Positions 1 to 9,423 of a DNA stretch of 64,000 bases are shown piece by piece. A model generated the notes under the pieces. The model was given only the letters and a program-made list of their open reading frames with translations, was not told where the DNA came from and made no database searches. The position numbers were made by a program, and so were the translations under genes. This stretch comes from Chlorobiota bacterium (GTDB lineage: Bacteria; Bacteroidota; Bacteroidia; Bacteroidales; VadinHA17): NCBI GenBank assembly GCA_013152085.1, contig JAADHC010000025.1, forward strand, positions 1 to 64,000, in the 5' to 3' direction. Every line of letters begins with the position of its first letter. Positions within the stretch are counted from its first letter, which is position 1.

Positions 1-1625
1 CCGACCTCGCGAAGATTGAACAGAAGATGCAGGAACTTGCCCGTCAGAAAGAAGAATACCGGCGCAAAGTTGTTTCAAAAGCCGAAGCGCTTGAATATTT
101 TGAAAAAAAAGGTGACGAGTACAAACTCGAGCTGATCGGCGAGTTGGAAGACGGGGAGATCACTTTTTACTCAAACGGACATTTTACCGACCTGTGCCGC
201 GGACCGCATTTGCCAAATACGGAACCCGTAAAAGCCATAAAACTGCTTAGCGTTGCCGGCGCCTACTGGCGTGGTGACGTTACACGGAAACAGCTTACCC
301 GGATTTACGGGATAACCTTTCCGAAGAAAAGTATGCTGGATGATTTCCTGGTAAAACTCGAAGAGGCAAAAAAACGGGACCACCGGAAAATCGGGAAAGA
401 GCTTGAGCTGTTTACCTTCAGCCAGCGCGTCGGGCAGGGTCTGCCGTTGTGGCTGCCCAAAGGGGCGCAACTCAGGGCAAGACTTGAAGATTTCCTGAAA
501 ATAGTGCAGAAAGATTACGGTTACGAACCGGTGATCACTCCGCATATCGGACAAAAAGAACTTTATGTTACTTCGGGACATTATGAAAAATACGGTAAGG
601 ATTCGTTCCAGCCGATCAAAACCCCTGTAAAAGGGGAAGAATTTCTGCTGAAACCGATGAATTGTCCGCATCATTGTGAAATTTACCGGTCAAAACCCCA
701 CTCATATAGAGATCTTCCCGTTCGTTACGCCGAGTTTGGTACGGTATACCGGTACGAACAAAGCGGAGAATTGCACGGACTGACGCGTGTGCGCGGGTTT
801 ACACAGGATGATGCCCATATTTTCTGCCGCCCCGACCAGCTTAAGGAGGAGTTCATCAAAGTGATCGATATCGTTTTCCTGATCTTCAATGCCCTTGATT
901 TCAAAGATTTCACCACACAGATATCCTTACGCAATCCTGACGACAAGGAAAAATATATCGGGAGTGATGAAAACTGGGAAAAAGCCGAGAAAGCCATCAT
1001 TGAGGCGTGCGAAGAAAAAGGTCTGGATACTGTGATTGAGGTAGGTGAAGCGGCTTTCTACGGACCCAAACTTGACTTTATGGTCAAGGATGCCCTGGGC
1101 AGAAAATGGCAACTGGGGACGATCCAGGTGGATTACAATCTGCCGGAACGTTTTGAACTGGAGTATATCGGAGCAGATGACAAACGCTACCGGCCGGTAA
1201 TGATCCACCGGGCACCGTTCGGATCCATGGAAAGATTTGTAGCGGTACTTATCGAACACACGGCCGGAAAATTCCCCCTCTGGCTGGCACCTGACCAGGC
1301 CATTGTCCTGCCTATCAGCGAAAAATATACAGATTATGCAAAAAAAGTTTTTAATTTTCTAAATAATTCCGATATTCGCACTCTGATTGACAACCGCAGT
1401 GAGAAGATAGGTAAGAAGATCAGGGACAGTGAGTTGAAAAAGATTCCTTACCTCCTGATTGTGGGTGAAAAAGAGGAGAACGGCAGAACAGTAGCGGTCA
1501 GAAAACAGGGAGAAGGGGACCAGGGGGCTATGACGCTTGAAGATTTTGCAAAAAAAATTACGGGAAAGGTTGAAGAACAGACCCGTAAATTATATGAATC
1601 AAAAGAAAGGAGGGCTTTACCATAA
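1..1625 (+). CDS. thrS: Threonyl-tRNA synthetase, 5' end cut by window edge
   Basis: Class II aminoacyl-tRNA synthetase that charges tRNA-Thr in the cytoplasm. The frame is open from base 3, so about 540 residues are visible and, compared with the roughly 640-residue family, the TGS domain and the start of the editing domain lie outside the window. The editing-domain motif DLCRGPH is near base 195. Catalytic-core zinc ligands are recognisable in [17 protein letters not shown] and [12 protein letters not shown], and class II motif 2 in [14 protein letters not shown]. The C-terminal anticodon-binding domain is complete. The stop codon overlaps the proposed ATA start of infC, so the two genes are probably translationally coupled. 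Order thrS-infC-rpmI-rplT is the classical bacterial arrangement. Confidence 0.97.
   Translation, partial: DLAKIEQKMQELARQKEEYRRKVVSKAEALEYFEKKGDEYKLELIGELEDGEITFYSNGHFTDLCRGPHLPNTEPVKAIKLLSVAGAYWRGDVTRKQLTRIYGITFPKKSMLDDFLVKLEEAKKRDHRKIGKELELFTFSQRVGQGLPLWLPKGAQLRARLEDFLKIVQKDYGYEPVITPHIGQKELYVTSGHYEKYGKDSFQPIKTPVKGEEFLLKPMNCPHHCEIYRSKPHSYRDLPVRYAEFGTVYRYEQSGELHGLTRVRGFTQDDAHIFCRPDQLKEEFIKVIDIVFLIFNALDFKDFTTQISLRNPDDKEKYIGSDENWEKAEKAIIEACEEKGLDTVIEVGEAAFYGPKLDFMVKDALGRKWQLGTIQVDYNLPERFELEYIGADDKRYRPVMIHRAPFGSMERFVAVLIEHTAGKFPLWLAPDQAIVLPISEKYTDYAKKVFNFLNNSDIRTLIDNRSEKIGKKIRDSELKKIPYLLIVGEKEENGRTVAVRKQGEGDQGAMTLEDFAKKITGKVEEQTRKLYESKERRALP
1607..1624 (+). promoter_or_regulatory. Ribosome-binding site and ATA start of infC
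   Basis: The run AAGGAGGG at 1607-1614 is the clearest Shine-Dalgarno sequence I noticed in the window, in a phylum that often lacks one, and sits seven bases before ATA (1622-1624). A strong site in front of a poor start codon is what an IF-3 autoregulated infC would need. Confidence 0.6.
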
Positions 1626-2155
1626 GGCAACAACGCAAAGGCAAACCGCAGCTCAGGTATCGGATTAATGAACAAATCAGGGCCAAAACGGTTCGTCTTG
1701 TTGGTGACAACATTGATAACCCGGGCGTTTATTCTTTACAGGAAGCAATACAGATCGCCGACGATCTTGAACTTGACCTCGTAGAAATTTCACCGAATGC
1801 CGATCCACCTGTATGCAAGGTGATTGATTACAGTAAATTTCTTTACCAGCAAAAGAAAAAACAAAAGGAGATCAAAGCCAAAACGGCCAGGATCGTTGTA
1901 AAGGAACTGCGATTCGGCCCGAATACCGATGAACATGATTACAATTTTAAACTGAAACATGCGGAAAGATTTCTACAGGATGGGGCCAAGGTAAAAGCAT
2001 ACGTATTTTTTAAGGGACGGTCGATCATGTTCAAGGAAAAAGGAGAAATACTATTATTGCAGCTGGCTCAGGACCTTGAAGAGATCGCCAAAGTAGAACA
2101 GCTTCCCAAACTTGAAGGCAAAAGGATGATCATGATGCTGGCGCCGAAGAAATAA
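1622..2155 (+). CDS. infC: Translation initiation factor IF-3, non-canonical ATA start
   Basis: IF-3 binds the 30S subunit and proofreads start-codon and initiator-tRNA selection. The first in-frame ATG (1820) would remove the N-terminal domain. Reading upstream gives an uninterrupted N-terminal region containing [11 protein letters not shown] and [20 protein letters not shown], hallmark IF-3 sequence. The only sensible start before it is ATA at 1622, seven bases after a strong purine-rich site (GGAGGG, 1609-1614) and overlapping the thrS stop. This gives 177 residues, normal for the family. infC is known in other bacteria to use rare starts (AUU in E. coli) for autoregulation by IF-3. The start is inferred; the product is certain. 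Confidence 0.93.
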   Translation: MRQQRKGKPQLRYRINEQIRAKTVRLVGDNIDNPGVYSLQEAIQIADDLELDLVEISPNADPPVCKVIDYSKFLYQQKKKQKEIKAKTARIVVKELRFGPNTDEHDYNFKLKHAERFLQDGAKVKAYVFFKGRSIMFKEKGEILLLQLAQDLEEIAKVEQLPKLEGKRMIMMLAPKK

Positions 2156-2199
2156 GAAGCCGGAATTTAACAAATAATAATCATTTAAAAACAGCAAGC

Positions 2200-2397
2200 A
2201 TGCCGAAGATGAAGACGAATCCGGGAGCAAAAAAGAGATTTACGCTCTCCGGCACGGGTAAAATCAGAAGAAAGCACGCATACAAAAGCCATATTCTGAC
2301 CAAGAAGGCTAAAAAAAGGAAGCGGAACCTGACCTATTATGGAGAGGTACACAAAGCCGATCTGGATAATGTAAAACGACTGCTTTCGATGAAGTAA
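2200..2397 (+). CDS. rpmI: 50S ribosomal protein L35
   Basis: Small basic protein of the large ribosomal subunit, 65 residues, the usual length. It begins [14 protein letters not shown] and carries the Lys/Arg-rich [12 protein letters not shown] segment typical of L35. It lies 44 bases after infC and 72 bases before rplT, the conserved order. Confidence 0.97.
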   Translation: MPKMKTNPGAKKRFTLSGTGKIRRKHAYKSHILTKKAKKRKRNLTYYGEVHKADLDNVKRLLSMK

Positions 2398-2469
2398 CCG
2401 ATGTTTAACAGGGTGAATCAGCTGAAAGATCCGCATTGCGGGCGCTGACCATTCAAAAATCAACAAATT

Positions 2470-2820
2470 ATGCCAAGATCAGTAAACAGTGTAGCATCAC
2501 ACAAAAAAAGAAAAAAGGTACTTTCCCAGGCCAAAGGTTACTGGGGACGCCGCAAGAATGTGTACACGGTGGCCAAAAATGCCGTTGAAAAAGGGCTGAC
2601 CTATGCCTACCGTGACCGTAAGAACAAAAAGAGGAGCTTTCGTGCATTATGGATACAACGTATCAATGCAGGTGTACGACAGTACGATATGTCTTATTCG
2701 GAATTTATGGGTAAACTCCATAAAAAAGGTATCGGACTGAGCCGCAAAGTACTTGCCGACCTGGCCATGAATGATCCGAAAACATTCGAAGCTGTCGTTA
2801 AGGAAACCGGCAAAGCTTAA
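2470..2820 (+). CDS. rplT: 50S ribosomal protein L20
   Basis: Assembly protein of the 50S subunit, 116 residues. Family signatures are the start [28 protein letters not shown] and LWIQRINAG. It is the last gene of the thrS-infC-rpmI-rplT unit and is followed 20 bases later by a strong intrinsic terminator, so transcription of this operon most likely ends before dapB. Confidence 0.97.
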   Translation: MPRSVNSVASHKKRKKVLSQAKGYWGRRKNVYTVAKNAVEKGLTYAYRDRKNKKRSFRALWIQRINAGVRQYDMSYSEFMGKLHKKGIGLSRKVLADLAMNDPKTFEAVVKETGKA

Positions 2821-2840
2821 ACAGATCAAACAGATACCAG

Positions 2841-2870
2841 GGGAAGCTTACAGCTTCCCTTTTTTATTTT
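2841..2870 (+). terminator. Intrinsic terminator after rplT
   Basis: A perfect 8-bp stem (GGGAAGCT / AGCTTCCC, 2841-2848 and 2852-2859) with a 3-nt loop is followed at once by a T-rich tract. It separates the translation operon from dapB. Confidence 0.9.
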
Positions 2871-2884
2871 TAATTAACCAAAAT

Positions 2885-3607
2885 ATGAAAATTGTTATTA
2901 TCGGATACGGAAAAATGGGGCACGAAATTGAAAAAGTTGCCCGTGAGCGGGGCCATTCCGTTGTGCTAACCATTGATGAAAATAATACCGGAGACCTTGC
3001 TCCGGAAAATCTGAATCAGGCAGATACAGCCATCGAATTCAGTACACCCGAAACAGCAGCTGACAATATCCTGTTCTGCCTGGAAGCCGGTATCCCGGTT
3101 GTTGCCGGAACTACCGGATGGACACATAAAATGGAGGAAATCAAAAGGAGTTGCATACACCACGACGGCACATTTTTCTATGCCAGCAACTATAGTATTG
3201 GCGTCAACATCTTTTTTTACCTCAACCGGAAACTGGCAGCCCTGATGGAACGTTATGCCCAATATGATGTACATATCAGAGAGGCACATCATATCCACAA
3301 AAAAGACAGTCCGAGCGGAACGGCCATCACTCTGGCCGAAGATATCATAGGTAAACTCAGCCGGAAATCTTCCTGGATAAACGGGCACCCTTTGGAAAGG
3401 GCGCAGTTACCCATTTTCTCGATCCGGGAAGGGGAAATTCCCGGAATCCACCGGGTAATCTATGAGTCGGAAGAAGACACCCTCGAGTTGTTTCACTCTG
3501 CAAAAAGCCGCAGGGGATTTGCCCTGGGCGCTGTTATGGCTGCCGAGTTTATACAGGGGAAAAAAGGTTGCTTCGGGATGAACGACCTTCTGGGCCTGGA
3601 AGATTAA
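2885..3607 (+). CDS. dapB: 4-hydroxy-tetrahydrodipicolinate reductase
   Basis: NAD(P)H-dependent reduction step of diaminopimelate/lysine synthesis, feeding the cell wall. The product has 240 residues. The N-terminal Rossmann fold begins MKIVIIGYGKMG. The substrate/catalytic region has HHIHKKDSPSGTA, with the His pair and Lys of the family. A longer open frame runs back into rplT, but the terminator at 2841-2870 and the Rossmann start make ATG 2885 the right start. lepB follows, an arrangement common in this phylum. Confidence 0.95.
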   Translation: MKIVIIGYGKMGHEIEKVARERGHSVVLTIDENNTGDLAPENLNQADTAIEFSTPETAADNILFCLEAGIPVVAGTTGWTHKMEEIKRSCIHHDGTFFYASNYSIGVNIFFYLNRKLAALMERYAQYDVHIREAHHIHKKDSPSGTAITLAEDIIGKLSRKSSWINGHPLERAQLPIFSIREGEIPGIHRVIYESEEDTLELFHSAKSRRGFALGAVMAAEFIQGKKGCFGMNDLLGLED

Positions 3608-3656
3608 TACACACCGAAATATTACCCGTATCGAAACGTTTCTTCTCTATAATGGC

Positions 3657-3664
3657 TACATTTG
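3657..3664 (+). promoter_or_regulatory. Probable -7 element upstream of lepB
   Basis: TACATTTG fits the Bacteroidota -7 consensus TAnnTTTG and lies 54 bases before the lepB ATG. No good -33 TTTG is seen at the expected distance. Confidence 0.5.
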
Positions 3665-3718
3665 CGGGAACAAAAATATAACAACAGCAAACCTGACGAT
3701 ACAAAACAATAAAATAAC

Positions 3719-5107
3719 ATGATGAATATTCTGAAAAACAAATACTTCAAATTTGCGATAGCTGCAATTCTTTATGTTCTCTGGGTAATCTGGCTTGGCA
3801 ATTACTGGTTTCTCATCGGCCTCGGTGTGATCTTTGATATGTACATCACCAAAAAGGTGAACTGGACCTTTTGGAAAAAACGCGAAGGGAAAAACAGTGC
3901 GTTCATCGAATGGATTGATGCACTGATTTTTGCAGTTGTCGCCGTGAGTTTTATCAACATCTTTTTCTTTCAGAATTTTAAAATTCCGACAGGGTCGATG
4001 GAGAAAACTTTACTGATCGGCGATCATCTTTTTGTCAGCAAGGTCAGCTATGGCCCCCGGCTTCCGATGACTCCCCTTTCCTTTCCTTTCACACAGCATA
4101 CCATGCCCCTCATCAAAACAAAATCATACCTGGAATGGATCAAATGGCCGTATAAAAGAATTAAAGGAACCCAACCAATACAGCGTAATGATATAGTGGT
4201 TTTTAATTTCCCTGCCGGGGATACGGTATGCCGGGAACAGCAGGCACGCAGTTATTATTCCATCATCCGGGATGTGGCGATGGACCTTGAAAAACGTGAC
4301 CAGTCGTCAGGAAAACGGGTTAGACCCTTTGAAGAATACTACAACCGGGGTCGTAATATCGTAAAACAACAATATACCATTATTACGCGTCCGGTTGATA
4401 AACGCGACAATTATATCAAACGGTGTGTAGCTCTGCCGGGAGATACCCTGAAGATTGTTCATGGAGAATTGTTTATCAACGGCATAAAAACCAAAGAATT
4501 TCCCGGACAACAATTCAGGTATATGGTAGCTACCGACGGCAGTCGCCTCAACCCGAAGATCCTCGAGCGTATGAATATCTACAAGTCGGATATTATGCGT
4601 TACGGGGGTGCCGAATATATCATGCCTCTGACGGAAGCCAATGTGGAAAAAATCCGGAAATTCTCGCTTGTTAAAGCCATCGAACGGTATGAAAACCCTG
4701 CCGGTAAATATGCTTATTACATTTTCCCGCATGATCCCCGCTATCCCTGGAATGAGGATAATTTCGGACCTTTGTGGATACCTGAAAAAGGCAAGACCGT
4801 TCCCATTACTTTGGAGAACATTTCAAAATATTCACGGATCATAGAAGCCTATGAACATAACATCCTGACAGTAAAAGACAGTGTGATCTATATCAACGGG
4901 GAGCCTGCTCAGGAGTATACTTTCAAGATGAATTATTACTGGATGATGGGCGATAACCGGCACGATTCGGCCGATTCGAGATTCTGGGGTTTTGTTCCGG
5001 AAGACCATATCGTCGGTAAACCCAAATACATCTGGCTCTCTCTCGATAAGGAGAAAAAGTTCCTCGGCAAGATCCGCTTTAACCGGTTGCTGAAGAAGAT
5101 ACAATAA
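3719..5107 (+). CDS. lepB: Signal peptidase I
   Basis: Inner-membrane serine protease that removes signal peptides from Sec- and Tat-exported proteins. The product has 462 residues, longer than E. coli LepB because of an insertion in the periplasmic part, as is common in Bacteroidota. Hydrophobic segments near residues 11-43 and 66-85 anchor it. The nucleophile is Ser93 in PTGSMEKT and the general-base Lys is Lys234 in IKRCVALPGD. Box E is MMGDNRHDSADSRFWGFV near the C-terminus. ATG 3722 is an equally possible start. Confidence 0.95.
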   Translation: MMNILKNKYFKFAIAAILYVLWVIWLGNYWFLIGLGVIFDMYITKKVNWTFWKKREGKNSAFIEWIDALIFAVVAVSFINIFFFQNFKIPTGSMEKTLLIGDHLFVSKVSYGPRLPMTPLSFPFTQHTMPLIKTKSYLEWIKWPYKRIKGTQPIQRNDIVVFNFPAGDTVCREQQARSYYSIIRDVAMDLEKRDQSSGKRVRPFEEYYNRGRNIVKQQYTIITRPVDKRDNYIKRCVALPGDTLKIVHGELFINGIKTKEFPGQQFRYMVATDGSRLNPKILERMNIYKSDIMRYGGAEYIMPLTEANVEKIRKFSLVKAIERYENPAGKYAYYIFPHDPRYPWNEDNFGPLWIPEKGKTVPITLENISKYSRIIEAYEHNILTVKDSVIYINGEPAQEYTFKMNYYWMMGDNRHDSADSRFWGFVPEDHIVGKPKYIWLSLDKEKKFLGKIRFNRLLKKIQ

Positions 5108-5280
5108 CCCGGATTGTCAATGGGTTGAAAGATAAAAGATTAAAGATTAAAGTCAAAAGAAAAGAAGCAAAAAGCAAACGATCAAAATCTGATCCGGTTA
5201 AACAGGTTGATAAATGTTTTAAGGATAGCGGACAATTCATTATATACAATGAATGATGCATCTTCAGGATACTTATTGAT

Positions 5281-6540
5281 CTACTTCAAAGCCAAAAGAG
5301 CTTTTACAAGGAGGTCAAGATCATCGGTGGTAGTATAAACATTTGGAGTTATCCTGCAACCATGTACACCGGCTCCATTAATAGGAACAGTATAAATACG
5401 GTATTTTTTTAGGAATGTATCAGCAAGTTCAGCGGGAGTCATACCGGAAACTCCAACATTGGCTATGGCACAGGATCTTTCCGGGTCTGCAGGTGTATTC
5501 AGCAAGATATGAGGAATGTTTCTGACTTTATCCGTCCAGTAATGCTGAAGATACCTGAGTCGTGCCTCTTTTCTCTCTGCTCCGATAATATTATAATAAT
5601 CTATAGCATCGGCAATGGCAAGATCAGTATGTACGGGATGCGTACCGGTATGGTTTAGTCTGGATATATCATCCGGTTTTCTGTCTGCTTCGGCCAGCAG
5701 GGGCCATACTTTCGGGATATTTTCTTTTTTTACATAAAGCATGCCAGCTCCCAGGGGGGCACTTAGCCATTTATGAAGGCTGGTTCCAAAATAATCACAA
5801 TGCAGCTCGGGTATGGTAAACTTAAAATGGGCAAAAGAATGGGCCCCGTCAACCATTACCTGTACACCTTTACTATGAGCCATATCACATATTTTTCTTA
5901 CGGGAAGTACCTGACCCGTAATATTGATCATATGGCAAACCATCAGAAGTTTGGTTTTTTCTGTAATTGCATCTGCGTATAGGTTGACAATCTCTTCATC
6001 TGAACCAGGGTGATTAGGTACAGAGATTATCTTATTTATCATACCATATCTTTCAGCGATCTGTCTGAACATGTTAAGCATGGCGCCATAATCCTGTTCG
6101 GCCATAACCGCCTCATCCCCCGGATTCCAGTCAAGACCGCCTATGATCATATCGAGTGATTCAGTAGCATTTCTTGTAATGATCAGTTCATCGGCAGAAC
6201 AGCCTGCAATTTCCGCAAGTTTTTCAACCATCTTCTTTTTATTTTCAAACTGAACAGTGCGCATATAATACGACCCCTGGTAATTGACTTCCCTGACATG
6301 GGTAATAAAGCGTTCAAGTGTTTGTTCAGGGAGAAAGCAATAATATCCGTTTTCAAGATTAATGTAGTCGGGCTTAAGTTTGTATCCTTTGCGAATATCA
6401 GCCCAGAAACGCTCATCTTCGGCGAGGATCGCCGGAGGTATTTCAGATACACTGGCGACCAGATCATTGAGACGGGTCAACCCCATCATACTACCGATAC
6501 CTAAAAATCCTGCATTTTTCAGAAAGGTTCTTTTATCCAT
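5281..6540 (-). CDS. Tat-exported class V aminotransferase (cysteine desulfurase/epimerase-like)
   Basis: PLP-dependent fold-type I enzyme, 419 residues. The N-terminus (MDKRTFLKNAGFLGIGSMMG) is a Tat-like leader, although the usual RR is KR here. The body follows the isopenicillin-N epimerase/cysteine desulfurase-like family: TRNATESLDMIIGGL binds the cofactor phosphate, MVDGAHSF contains the PLP-ring Asp, and GTSLHKWLSAP contains the Schiff-base Lys. No obvious catalytic-loop Cys of desulfurases is seen. The substrate is unknown. An exported PLP enzyme is unusual; Tat export would fit because cofactors are inserted before transport. It stands alone on the minus strand, 210 bases after the polyferredoxin gene. 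Confidence 0.85.
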   Translation of the reverse strand: MDKRTFLKNAGFLGIGSMMGLTRLNDLVASVSEIPPAILAEDERFWADIRKGYKLKPDYINLENGYYCFLPEQTLERFITHVREVNYQGSYYMRTVQFENKKKMVEKLAEIAGCSADELIITRNATESLDMIIGGLDWNPGDEAVMAEQDYGAMLNMFRQIAERYGMINKIISVPNHPGSDEEIVNLYADAITEKTKLLMVCHMINITGQVLPVRKICDMAHSKGVQVMVDGAHSFAHFKFTIPELHCDYFGTSLHKWLSAPLGAGMLYVKKENIPKVWPLLAEADRKPDDISRLNHTGTHPVHTDLAIADAIDYYNIIGAERKEARLRYLQHYWTDKVRNIPHILLNTPADPERSCAIANVGVSGMTPAELADTFLKKYRIYTVPINGAGVHGCRITPNVYTTTDDLDLLVKALLALK

Positions 6541-6750
6541 AGTTAAAAAACTTTTAGGATATAAATATAAGTATTATACATTTTATCTCCTGTAAATTTT
6601 TGTTATTACCGGTACATCACCTGTTCTGCTGAAGCGAAGAAACAATTACATCAAACCTGACAATGAAGAATTTCTGCCTAATGTCCACCTGAATCTCTAC
6701 CAAATGCCTGTTGAGGTTCCTCTCGATCCCGGATCCGGGATTTCACAATT

Positions 6751-8367
6751 TCAGAACGGAAAATCTCCGGTCTTTTCCAGCGGGTTTTTTGCTTTCACCT
6801 CCTTAGGTTTCTCAGCTATCTTGTGGATTTCATTTCCATCCACATAGATCGCCTTAAAGGGTGTTGTCGGGCAGGCATGTTCACAGGCTCCGCATCCTAT
6901 ACAGATTTCTTCCTTCACTTCCGGGATAACAAGCGTTCCTTCATACGGAATCATATGTACGGCTTTGGTGGGACAATGTTCCGAGCAGGCTCCGCAATCG
7001 GTTTTATCGGTCTTCACTATGCAATTATCCTTGACAAAATGCGTCTTCCCGATTTGTGCCAGTTTTTTGTCTTCAAGTATCAGTGGCAGGATAGCGCCTG
7101 TAGGACAAACCTCACCGCAACGTTTGCAATCGTAGTTACAAAAACCGGAATGGTAATCCATATACGGTTGCATAATACCGGTCAGGCCAAATTGCAGAAA
7201 AGAGGGCTGTAAAACATCCGTCGGGCAGGCATTGATACAGAGTGAACAGGCTGTACAATGAAGTGTAAAACTATGCAGGCCGATTGAACCGGGAGGACTC
7301 ACAGGGAATTTTTTATCTTCCGGAATAGTTGTCGGAAGTGCATTTTTCGGAACCGGTTTGGTCGTATCACGGACAGGGATGTTCTGTGCAAGACCGGCCG
7401 AACCCAGCAACAACGCGATGGTTCCCGCAATAAACCTGCGCTTGCCCGTGTCCGTTTGAGATGTATCAACGGATGCAGATTCAACCGTCACCGGTTTAAC
7501 TTTCAGTGGTTTTGCCTGGAATCCCGCCGCATCAAATTTACAGGAGGAAACACAGTTAAAACATGCCACACACCGCGAATAATCCACCTCAAATGTCTCC
7601 AGGTCGATGCAGGAAGATTTACAGGTGAATTCACAAGCCCGGCACAGGGTACAGGTATTTGTATCCAACCGGATTTTAAAGATGGCAAATTTGGAAATAA
7701 AACCCAGAAAGGTACCCACCGGGCAGACGGAATTACAATACAGGCGTCCTTTGGTCACAGACATCCAGACCACCAGTGCGAGGACAGTGACAGGTACAAT
7801 ATAGGCAGCAACAGGGATAGGCTTCAGATCCACAGGGACAAGGACAGCATAGATTTTTAATTTTTCCATTACAGGCGCGCCCAGGTTATTGAGTCCGACA
7901 AGAACCGGTTTGATAAAATAAATCAGGATCCGTCCGAAATTACTGTAAGGGTCCAAAATAAGGATCAGCCAGGAAGATCCGAGCAAAAGGACGATTAAAA
8001 CCGCTACCAGCAATGTATAACGAAGAATTGTATACGGTTTCCCATATCCATAACGGCGTTTTTCCCTGGATTTGAATTTCTTCGAAATCCAGGAGACCAC
8101 ATCCTGTAAAATACCCAACGGACAGATGGTGGAACAGTAAACCCGGCCGAATAAAACCGTCAGAATAATTACTACGATAAAACCAAAAGCAGTAAGGCTG
8201 AGGATATGGATAAATTTCAACAGCGAGGGAACAAACTGCAACGATAAAACAGGGCTAAACCACACTTCGGGAACCAGTCTTTTATAATCCAGAAAAAGAG
8301 TGGAAATGGCCACCAGAAAGATCAGCGAGATGACAACGCGTGCCCTCTTCAGCCAGCTATATGTCAT
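6751..8367 (-). CDS. Membrane-bound polyferredoxin (NapH/NosR-type 4Fe-4S protein)
   Basis: Predicted electron-transfer protein of 538 residues. The N-terminal third has about five membrane segments and two CxxxCP signatures after membrane spans (YCSTICPLG, YCNSVCPVG), as in NapH/NosR-type quinol-linked proteins. Cysteine-rich ferredoxin motifs follow: CTLCRACEFTCKSSC, CVACFNCVSSC, then a second anchor (RRFIAGTIALLLGSAG), then CTACSLCINACP, CNYDCKRCGEVCP, CGACSEHCP and CIGCGACEHACP. This allows up to about six iron-sulfur clusters. It starts five bases after the DUF362 gene, so both are one transcript. The C-terminal domain beyond the second anchor is probably periplasmic (inference). Confidence 0.88.
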   Translation of the reverse strand: MTYSWLKRARVVISLIFLVAISTLFLDYKRLVPEVWFSPVLSLQFVPSLLKFIHILSLTAFGFIVVIILTVLFGRVYCSTICPLGILQDVVSWISKKFKSREKRRYGYGKPYTILRYTLLVAVLIVLLLGSSWLILILDPYSNFGRILIYFIKPVLVGLNNLGAPVMEKLKIYAVLVPVDLKPIPVAAYIVPVTVLALVVWMSVTKGRLYCNSVCPVGTFLGFISKFAIFKIRLDTNTCTLCRACEFTCKSSCIDLETFEVDYSRCVACFNCVSSCKFDAAGFQAKPLKVKPVTVESASVDTSQTDTGKRRFIAGTIALLLGSAGLAQNIPVRDTTKPVPKNALPTTIPEDKKFPVSPPGSIGLHSFTLHCTACSLCINACPTDVLQPSFLQFGLTGIMQPYMDYHSGFCNYDCKRCGEVCPTGAILPLILEDKKLAQIGKTHFVKDNCIVKTDKTDCGACSEHCPTKAVHMIPYEGTLVIPEVKEEICIGCGACEHACPTTPFKAIYVDGNEIHKIAEKPKEVKAKNPLEKTGDFPF

Positions 8368-8372
8368 ACGCC

Positions 8373-9290
8373 CTATACTTTAATCCTGCTGATATTTAAT
8401 GACTGCAGATCCATAGTCCCTGCTTTGGCTTCATCTGCCAGGCGGATATACGGAATGCTGGCAGGATCAACCCCGAACATTTTTGCAGCGGCAGCATCGG
8501 CAGCAACCATATCGGTAGTCACGATCTGCGCTTTCATATTTACGATATCATTTTTCGATATCCCTCTCGGCCCGTTTTTCATCATTACATTATAGGCATC
8601 TACCACCACCAGGTCGGGTTTACGGTGAAAAGTCGCAAAGTCGGCAATACACTGGTGGAGATCATTACGGTGCCAGTACCTGCGGTCCCAGACTGCCCCC
8701 ATCAGGTTTTTCATGCTGATCGTGAGTTTGGCAGAATCATGACTTTTCAGCACAGGAACATCAATATATACATCAGCTTCGAGAACCAGTTCATGTACCT
8801 TTGCATTTTTCAGCCTTTTACCCTGAGGAATAGTTACCTGCTGGTAATATCCTTCCGTATTTCCCGGTACAACTTTTCCGCCGGCTTTTTTTACATAGCT
8901 CTCGATACCACTGGTTTTGTAACACTTGGTCCATGTATCACATGTGTTATCAAATACCAATACCTCTTTGGCACCGGCCTGTATACAGTGTTCCACGATT
9001 CTTTTCACCAGTAACGGATTGGTATTGGCCCCGCGATCGGGTGGGACATCCCAACCGATATTGGGTTTGATCACAACTCTCTGTCCCTTTTTCACATAGG
9101 CAGACATGCCTCCCATAGCCCGTATGGCTTTGTCAAACATCACATCCGGTGCTCCGCCCATTACGGCTGCCATATCATATGCCGAACCCGGAGTTGCGGC
9201 AAAAGCAGCAGGTAAACGTCCCAGCGACATGACAGCGGTAAATCCCAGCCCTGCTCCTGCGGATTTCACAAAAAATTCCCTTCTTTTCAT
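8373..9290 (-). CDS. DUF362 domain protein with Tat signal
   Basis: 305-residue exported protein. MKRREFFVKSAGAGLGFTAV is a twin-arginine leader, with AFA as a possible cleavage site near residue 31. The rest matches DUF362, with GANTNPLLVKRIVEHCIQAGAKEV and PVLKSHDSAKLTISMKNLMG typical of the family. DUF362 proteins often carry or accompany ferredoxin domains; here the ferredoxin part is a separate gene immediately downstream. No CxxC cluster of its own is visible, apart from scattered cysteines in DNTCDTWTKC. A role as the redox or substrate partner of the polyferredoxin is inference. Confidence 0.88.
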   Translation of the reverse strand: MKRREFFVKSAGAGLGFTAVMSLGRLPAAFAATPGSAYDMAAVMGGAPDVMFDKAIRAMGGMSAYVKKGQRVVIKPNIGWDVPPDRGANTNPLLVKRIVEHCIQAGAKEVLVFDNTCDTWTKCYKTSGIESYVKKAGGKVVPGNTEGYYQQVTIPQGKRLKNAKVHELVLEADVYIDVPVLKSHDSAKLTISMKNLMGAVWDRRYWHRNDLHQCIADFATFHRKPDLVVVDAYNVMMKNGPRGISKNDIVNMKAQIVTTDMVAADAAAAKMFGVDPASIPYIRLADEAKAGTMDLQSLNISRIKV

Positions 9291-9423
9291 GACCTAAAGA
9301 TTTTCAAATATGAACATATAAAGATATAAAGGATTTTACTTTTTAATTTCCGGAAATTCGCACTATTTTTAAATTTTTAAACGATCTAAATAACCTGTAC
9401 AAAAATAGGGAAACGATAAGAAT

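Noticed and set aside
2771..2884. Longer dapB frame starting inside rplT
   Set aside because: It would cross a strong terminator, and the Rossmann fold starts at ATG 2885.
6726..6741. 16-bp perfect palindrome ATCCCGGATCCGGGAT just after the polyferredoxin gene
   Set aside because: No loop and no T-run on the minus strand, so it is a poor terminator; one copy only.
6596..6831. A stop-free frame on the plus strand in the gap between the aminotransferase and polyferredoxin genes, reading protein-like residues such as RRNNYIKPDNEEF
   Set aside because: It has no start codon, its second half is antisense to the polyferredoxin gene, and I recognise no family. A decayed gene end is possible, but chance explains it equally well.
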